From Actinokineospora xionganensis (GTDB taxonomy: Bacteria; Actinomycetota; Actinomycetes; Mycobacteriales; Pseudonocardiaceae), in contig NZ_JABVED010000001.1 in assembly GCF_014323725.1 (NCBI RefSeq), forward strand, positions 354,505 through 418,504: a stretch of 64,000 bases of DNA. Direction: 5' to 3'. A model generated the notes under the pieces. The model was not told the DNA's origin and did not search any database. It saw only the letters and a list, made by a program, of their open reading frames with translations. The position numbers and the translations under genes are program-made. Shown piece after piece: positions 59,749 through 64,000 of the stretch. Position 1 is the first letter of the stretch; every line of letters begins with the position of its first letter.

Positions 59749-59907
59749 ATGGGGAATCTCCAAGGGGTGGAGGCTACGAAACGCGAGCTCGAAGCGTTCG
59801 TGGGCAACAGAATTCGGGTTCACCGAGCGACCGGGTGCCGCGGGCTCTCGGCAGATCGAACCAAGCAGGTGATCGCCTGCGCGGTGGCCGATGGGCGTGG
59901 TAGGTGA
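59749..59907 (+). CDS. Small hypothetical protein before the M56 peptidase
   Basis: A 52-residue basic protein (MGNLQGVEATKRELEAFVGN, then RIRVHRATGCRGLSADRTKQ). Unrecognised. Support: a leaderless -10 element seven bases upstream and a GTGA overlap with the peptidase start. M56 peptidases are usually preceded by a BlaI repressor; this protein is not BlaI-like. Confidence 0.45.
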   Translation: MGNLQGVEATKRELEAFVGNRIRVHRATGCRGLSADRTKQVIACAVADGRGR

Positions 59908-60854
59908 TCGTCGTCGCGGTGGCGATCGCTGTCTCGGTCGCCATCCTGACGGTGGTCGTTCCGCTCCTTCGTCGAGTGACCGAACGCGGGCACTCTCCGC
60001 GTCTGAGTGCGGCCGCGTGGCTCGTGCTCGCCAGTACCGTGCTTGTCTCCTGGGCGATCGCGGGAGTCGGCGCGCTCTGGTTGCCGCACCAAGGCCACTT
60101 GTGGACATCGATGCGGATCGGCCTCGGAAGTCTCACCGGGTCTGCTCGTGCCGCGGACGTGCTCCGGCATGTCGTCGGGATCGCGCTGATCGTTCCGCTC
60201 GGCCGCTTCGCTTTCTTCATTATGTTGGTACTGACCAGAATGCGCCATGGCCGGAGTCGCAAGCGGTCAGCGCTTCGACTGTTCTCGAGCCACATCGCGG
60301 GCGTCGGCTCGGACGTGGTGGAGATTCCGTCGGAGGTTCCGATGGTCTACTGCATGCCGGGCAAGCCGGATGTCGTCGTGGTCACCTCGGCTGCGAAGAA
60401 CACGCTCGATGCCGAGGAGTTCGCTGCCGTGCTCGCACACGAACGCGCGCACCTGGCCGAACGGCACCATGTTTTCGTCGCTGTGGCTCGCGCTATCGGC
60501 ATGGTCAGCAGGCGGGTCTGGTTGTTCCCGCTCACTGAGCGACTGGTCAGGCAACTTGTGGAGATGCGGGCCGATGATGTCGCGGTTCGGCAACACGCCC
60601 CGGGGGTCCTCAGTGGCGCGATGCGCAAACTCTCCACGTTGGCGCCTCCCGCGACGGCGCTTGGCGTCGCCGGACCATCGGTGGCGAAGAGGATGATGCG
60701 GATTGCCGATCCGCCGACGCGGCGTCAAAGGGTCCTGGCCGGAATCGGATCCTGCTCATTTGTCGGCCTGAGCTTCGTCACGCAGGCCACGTTGGTCGCT
60801 TTGCCGGTTATCGCCATGACGGCGGGGAACACATGTCTGTTCATGGCGGGCTGA
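59904..60854 (+). CDS. M56 (BlaR1-like) membrane metallopeptidase
   Basis: A 316-residue protein with two or three N-terminal membrane helices, a zinc peptidase core with AHERAHLAERHH (HExxH form; His, Glu and His) and a later MRADDVAV glutamate/aspartate region, and a C-terminal helix (LVALPVIAMTAGNTCLFMA). It lacks the penicillin-sensor domain of BlaR1. It probably cleaves a cytosolic or membrane substrate; no BlaI-type repressor is adjacent. Confidence 0.82.
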   Translation: MIVVAVAIAVSVAILTVVVPLLRRVTERGHSPRLSAAAWLVLASTVLVSWAIAGVGALWLPHQGHLWTSMRIGLGSLTGSARAADVLRHVVGIALIVPLGRFAFFIMLVLTRMRHGRSRKRSALRLFSSHIAGVGSDVVEIPSEVPMVYCMPGKPDVVVVTSAAKNTLDAEEFAAVLAHERAHLAERHHVFVAVARAIGMVSRRVWLFPLTERLVRQLVEMRADDVAVRQHAPGVLSGAMRKLSTLAPPATALGVAGPSVAKRMMRIADPPTRRQRVLAGIGSCSFVGLSFVTQATLVALPVIAMTAGNTCLFMAG

Positions 60855-60950
60855 TTTACTGAAAACCCGGTCTCGGCTGCATCCCCGATGCTAGCCTCGG
60901 TTTGGTCGATACATCTTGCGCAATTCACTTGAGATGGGGGTAATTCCCGC

Positions 60951-61712
60951 ATGAACTCTGCTCCGGCATTCACCGCAGATCCGAATTTAGCCCGCTATGG
61001 CCGTCAGTTGGGTATCGCGGGCTTCGGCGAAGACGGCCAAGCCAAGTTGTCCAGTGCGCACGTGGCGATTTCCCGCACCGGCGGTGTCGGTGGCACGGTG
61101 GCCATGCACCTGGCGCGTGCGGGTGTGGGGTCGCTGACGATGGCCCATGGCGGTTTCATCGAGCCTGAAGGCCTCAACCGGTGGCCTTGGGCGTTCGTGG
61201 ACGACATCGGCAAGCCGAGTGTGCATACCCACGCCGCCAACCTTCAGCGGGTCAACCCCGACGTCGCGGTGACCGCGATCCACAGCAACGTGACCGCGGA
61301 GAACGTCGCCACGATCACCGCGAGCGCCGACGTGATCGTCGACGCCGCCCCGTTGTTCGAAGAGCGGTACCTGCTCAATCGGGAAGCCGTGCGTCGCGGA
61401 GTGCCGTTGGTCAGCGGCGCGATGTACGACATGGAATGTTGCGTGACGGTCGTCATTCCCGGACAGACCCCGTGTTTCGCCTGCATCAACCCGGTGAAAC
61501 CGGATTACTGGCAGGACATCTATGTTTTCGCGGCCATCGGCCCCGGGCCCGCGACGGTCGGCGCAGTCATGGCCATGGAGGTCATCAAACTGGTCGCCGG
61601 TATTGGTGAATCGCTTACGGGCAAATTGTGGTTCTTCGACATGGCGACGAATGTGAGCAGGCTGATCAACGTCGCGCGTCGACCCGACTGTGATGTCTGC
61701 GGCCACCTCTGA
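60951..61712 (+). CDS. ThiF/MoeB/HesA-type E1 adenylyltransferase
   Basis: A 253-residue E1-like enzyme that adenylates the C-terminal glycine of a ubiquitin-like sulfur carrier. It starts ARYGRQLGIAGFGEDGQAKL with the nucleotide loop SRTGGVGGTVAMHLARAG, then the RWPWAFVDDIGKPS region. The structural zinc site is CFAC and CDVC. It lies 57 bases before a MoaD/CysO-like carrier, its likely partner. A short candidate ribosome site GATGGGGG is upstream. Confidence 0.85.
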   Translation: MNSAPAFTADPNLARYGRQLGIAGFGEDGQAKLSSAHVAISRTGGVGGTVAMHLARAGVGSLTMAHGGFIEPEGLNRWPWAFVDDIGKPSVHTHAANLQRVNPDVAVTAIHSNVTAENVATITASADVIVDAAPLFEERYLLNREAVRRGVPLVSGAMYDMECCVTVVIPGQTPCFACINPVKPDYWQDIYVFAAIGPGPATVGAVMAMEVIKLVAGIGESLTGKLWFFDMATNVSRLINVARRPDCDVCGHL

Positions 61713-61769
61713 TACTTCGCTGGAAATAGCGTCTCCCCAATTTTGAACGCCTGAAAGGAATGGTGAACG

Positions 61770-62042
61770 ATGACGCGCGTCCTGATTCCGACGATCATGC
61801 GGGCCCACACTGACGGATCGTCCTCGGTCGAGGCATCCGGCTCCACCGTGGCCGAGGTGATCCGCGGCCTGGTCGAGAAGTACCCGGGCCTGCAGCCCAA
61901 GGTCTACGACGCCGAAGGCAAGCTGCAACGGCACTTACTCGTGGTCTTGAACGGTGACGACGTCCGGTCTCTCGACGGAACCGAGACCCCTGTCGCCGAC
62001 CGCGATGAGCTGCAGCTGCTGCCGGCGATGGCGGGAGGCTGA
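61770..62042 (+). CDS. MoaD/CysO-like ubiquitin-fold sulfur carrier
   Basis: A 90-residue beta-grasp protein ending in the required Gly-Gly (LLPAMAGG). Its sequence is nearer mycobacterial CysO than MoaD: IPTIMRAHTDG, EASGSTVAEVIRGL, LVVLNGDDVRSLDG. After activation by the E1 above, it would carry a thiocarboxylate. Since modABC follows and NarG needs a molybdopterin, it may serve cofactor synthesis; a role in cysteine synthesis is the alternative. Confidence 0.88.
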   Translation: MTRVLIPTIMRAHTDGSSSVEASGSTVAEVIRGLVEKYPGLQPKVYDAEGKLQRHLLVVLNGDDVRSLDGTETPVADRDELQLLPAMAGG

Positions 62043-62050
62043 GGGCGCTC

Positions 62051-62827
62051 ATGCGTCGCGCACTCCTGAGGTGGACCGGCCTGATGGCCTTGGTCGTCGT
62101 GTCCGCTGTCGGTGCGAGCGGGTGTTCGTCGGCTGGAGCGGGCGGCGCGGGCGGTACCAAGGTCACCGTTTTGGCCGCGGCATCGCTCACCGAACCGTTC
62201 AACGCCATCAAAGACGAGTTCACCAAGCAGCACCCGGCATTGACGGTCGAGGTGAGCTACGGCAGCTCGTCCGCACTCGCGTCGCAGATCACCAACGGCG
62301 CGGAGGCCGACGTTTTCGCCTCCGCGGACCAGGCGAACATGGCCAAGGTGACCGGCGGTGACCTGGTCGCGGGTGCGGTCGAGGTGTTCGCCCGCAACAC
62401 GATGGCGATCGTCGTGCCGACGGGAAATCCCAGGGGAATCCGAGAGCTCAAGGACCTTACCGGCGCGGGGCTTCGGATCTCGTTGGGAGCCCCGCCGGTG
62501 CCTGTCGGCAAGGCGGCCAGGGAGGGATTCGCGAAGGCGGGCCTGCGAGTTCCCGCCGCGACTGAGGAACCCGATGTGAAGGCAGTGGTCAGCCGCGTCG
62601 CACTCGGCGAGGCCGATGCGGGGATCGCGTGGGTCACCGATGTCCGTGCGACGAAGCAGGGGGTCGAGCTGGTGGAGATCCCCGCCGGCCACAACGTGGT
62701 CTCCGACTATCCGATCGTGAGGCTCGCGGCCGGAAAGAACGGCCATGGAGCCACGGCGCTCATCGAGTTCATCCGGTCCAAGTCTGGGCAGGACATCTTG
62801 CGCCGATACGGCTTCCAGACCATCTGA
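62051..62827 (+). CDS. modA: Molybdate-binding lipoprotein
   Basis: A 258-residue substrate-binding protein with lipobox GASGCSS and ModA hallmarks: VTVLAAASLTEPFNAIKDEF, SYGSSSALASQITNGAEADVF (in parts), GLRISLGAPPVPVGK, GEADAGIAWVTDV and VSDYPIVRLAAGKN. It captures molybdate (or tungstate) outside the membrane for ModBC. Nine bases after the sulfur carrier stop. Confidence 0.94.
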   Translation: MRRALLRWTGLMALVVVSAVGASGCSSAGAGGAGGTKVTVLAAASLTEPFNAIKDEFTKQHPALTVEVSYGSSSALASQITNGAEADVFASADQANMAKVTGGDLVAGAVEVFARNTMAIVVPTGNPRGIRELKDLTGAGLRISLGAPPVPVGKAAREGFAKAGLRVPAATEEPDVKAVVSRVALGEADAGIAWVTDVRATKQGVELVEIPAGHNVVSDYPIVRLAAGKNGHGATALIEFIRSKSGQDILRRYGFQTI

Positions 62828-62848
62828 CAACTCCGAAAGGTCAGCACA

Positions 62849-63700
62849 GTGTCAACCCTTGTTCGGCGGCGCGGTTCGGACTCGAAGACGGCACGGACCG
62901 CCCCCCGAACGAGTGGGGGCGGGAGCAGGCCGCCTACGGGGATCGTGATCCTCGGCGCCGTCGCGGCCCTGCTTTTCGTCCTGCCCCTGATCGGGCTTGT
63001 CATCCGGGTGCCATGGCCTGACCTTGGGACCTACCTCGCGGACCCGCGGGTGCTCGACGCGCTGTGGCTGTCGTTGGTCTGCTCCCTGGGAGCGACGGTC
63101 GTCTGCCTCGTGTTCGGGATTCCCTTGGCCTGGCTCCAGGTCAGGGTCTCGTTCCCGGGGCGTGGCCTACTCCGTGCGATCACCACGCTCCCGGTGGTGC
63201 TCCCGCCGGTCGTCGGCGGAGTGGCACTGCTTCTTGTCTTCGGCCGCAAGGGTTTTGTGGGGGAGCCGCTGTACAACCTGACGGGCATCTCGCTGCCGTT
63301 CACCACCGCGGGCACGATCCTGGCCGAGGCGTTCGTGGCGATGCCCTTCCTCATCCTCACCATCGGCGGCGCCCTGCAGAGCATGGACACCCGGTTGGAG
63401 GACGCCGCCCGCACCCTGTCGGCGAGCCGGTGGACGGTGTTCTGGCGGGTCACCTTGCCGACGATTCGTCCTTCGCTGATCGCGGGAACCGTGCTGTGCT
63501 GGGCTCGGGCGCTCGGCGAGTTCGGTGCCACCATCACCTTCGCCGGAAACTTTCCGGGTCGGACCCAGACGCTTCCACTGGCGGTCTACGTCGCCCTGGA
63601 GACCGACACAGCCGCGGCGATCACCTTGAGCATGGTCATGCTGGCGATCTCACTCGGCGTGCTGATCGGACTGCGTCGCCACTGGTTTGGAGTGCAATGA
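62849..63700 (+). CDS. modB: Molybdate ABC transporter permease
   Basis: A 283-residue permease with six helices and the EAA loop (AARTLSASRWTVFWRVTLPTIRPSL, in parts). VLPPVVGGVALLLVFGRKGFVG and RALGEFGATITFAGNFPGRTQTLPLAVY (in parts) are ModB signatures. GTG start; the stop overlaps the modC ATG (ATGA). Confidence 0.94.
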   Translation: MSTLVRRRGSDSKTARTAPRTSGGGSRPPTGIVILGAVAALLFVLPLIGLVIRVPWPDLGTYLADPRVLDALWLSLVCSLGATVVCLVFGIPLAWLQVRVSFPGRGLLRAITTLPVVLPPVVGGVALLLVFGRKGFVGEPLYNLTGISLPFTTAGTILAEAFVAMPFLILTIGGALQSMDTRLEDAARTLSASRWTVFWRVTLPTIRPSLIAGTVLCWARALGEFGATITFAGNFPGRTQTLPLAVYVALETDTAAAITLSMVMLAISLGVLIGLRRHWFGVQ

Positions 63701-64000
63701 CGCTGCGAGCGGATGTCAAGATCACCAACGGGACGTTCGACCTGGACGCCCACCTGGAGATCGAGCCCGGCAAAGTGGTGGCGATCGTGGGCCCGAACGG
63801 CGCGGGCAAGAGCACGATGCTCAGCGCGCTCGCCGGCCTCAAGCGACTGCGCGATGGTCGTATCTCGATCGACGACCTGGTTCTGGACTGCCCGAGTGAG
63901 CGGGTGTTCCTGCCACCGGAACGCAGGCCGATCGGCGTCGTGTTCCAGAGTCTGCTGCTGTTTCCGCATCTGTCCGCTGTGGACAATGTGGCGTTCGGTT
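63697..64000 (+). CDS. modC: Molybdate ABC transporter ATP-binding protein, partial
   Basis: The first 101 residues: Walker A GPNGAGKST, the Q loop in VVFQSLLLFPHLS. The frame runs off the window edge, so the ABC signature, Walker B and any C-terminal TOBE domain are not visible. ATP hydrolysis here would drive ModB-mediated molybdate uptake. Confidence 0.93.
   Translation, partial: MTLRADVKITNGTFDLDAHLEIEPGKVVAIVGPNGAGKSTMLSALAGLKRLRDGRISIDDLVLDCPSERVFLPPERRPIGVVFQSLLLFPHLSAVDNVAFG

Overview
The window looks like the chromosome of a high-GC actinomycete. GC is about 70%, GTG starts are common, start and stop codons often overlap by four bases (ATGA/GTGA), and several genes appear leaderless (TANNNT followed 6-7 bases later by ATG/GTG). 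The families present (Rv1733c-like, CtpF, Acg nitroreductase, DosS, WS/DGAT, Rv0081-Rv0087-like complex) fit a Pseudonocardiales-type relative of the mycobacteria. This placement is an inference from gene content.

Region 1 (1-13.9 kb) holds mostly membrane and envelope genes: a YdcF protein, DUF4342 and LiaF-like proteins, a DUF3048 lipoprotein-like protein, an AI-2E permease, a membrane alpha/beta hydrolase and a CPBP protease. It also holds a leftward four-gene operon: two small membrane proteins, a PEP-synthase-like phosphotransferase and a giant PAP2-PhoD fusion. A perfect DosR-type box lies upstream of that operon. Region 2 (13.9-19.3 kb) has a universal stress protein coupled to a CtpF-type P-ATPase, as in the M. 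tuberculosis Rv1996-ctpF pair, and a TetR/membrane protein divergent pair.

Region 3 (19.4-27.2 kb) is an ArsR regulator followed by a six-gene group-4-hydrogenase-related complex, in the order of M. tuberculosis Rv0081-Rv0087. The large subunit lacks all four nickel-ligand cysteines, so it is a hydrogenase-related (Ehr-type) ion-pumping complex rather than a hydrogenase. Region 4 (27.2-43.1 kb) is the anaerobic core: narK, narGHJI and a DosS-like heme sensor kinase, then an Acg nitroreductase, a sigma factor, an E2-type acyltransferase, a WS/DGAT wax ester/triacylglycerol synthase and a frameshifted BtrH-like gene. DosR-like palindromes occur in front of several of these. No DosR response regulator is encoded in the window.

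Region 5 (43.1-48.2 kb) is a reactive-sulfur operon: thioredoxin, a CstR-like repressor, a CstB-like persulfide dioxygenase/rhodanese, a TauE exporter, DUF302, a multicopper oxidase and a 53-residue cysteine protein. It carries four CstR-type ATACCCC/GGGGTAT operators. Region 6 (48.2-59.4 kb) is a mixed accessory stretch rich in copper-linked families (DUF305, DUF6153-like, a Cys-rich four-helix protein) plus cell-wall and secreted proteins, a Rieske protein, TauE/MerR, and gene remnants (VOC, MarR). Region 7 (59.7-64 kb) has an M56 peptidase, then a ThiF-like E1, a MoaD/CysO-like sulfur carrier and modABC molybdate transport. The last group could supply the molybdenum cofactor needed by NarG.

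Overall the window reads as a redox and dormancy island: oxygen/NO sensing, nitrate respiration, proton pumping, storage-lipid synthesis, sulfide detoxification and molybdenum supply. It is linked by three visible operator systems (DosR-like, ArsR-like, CstR-like).
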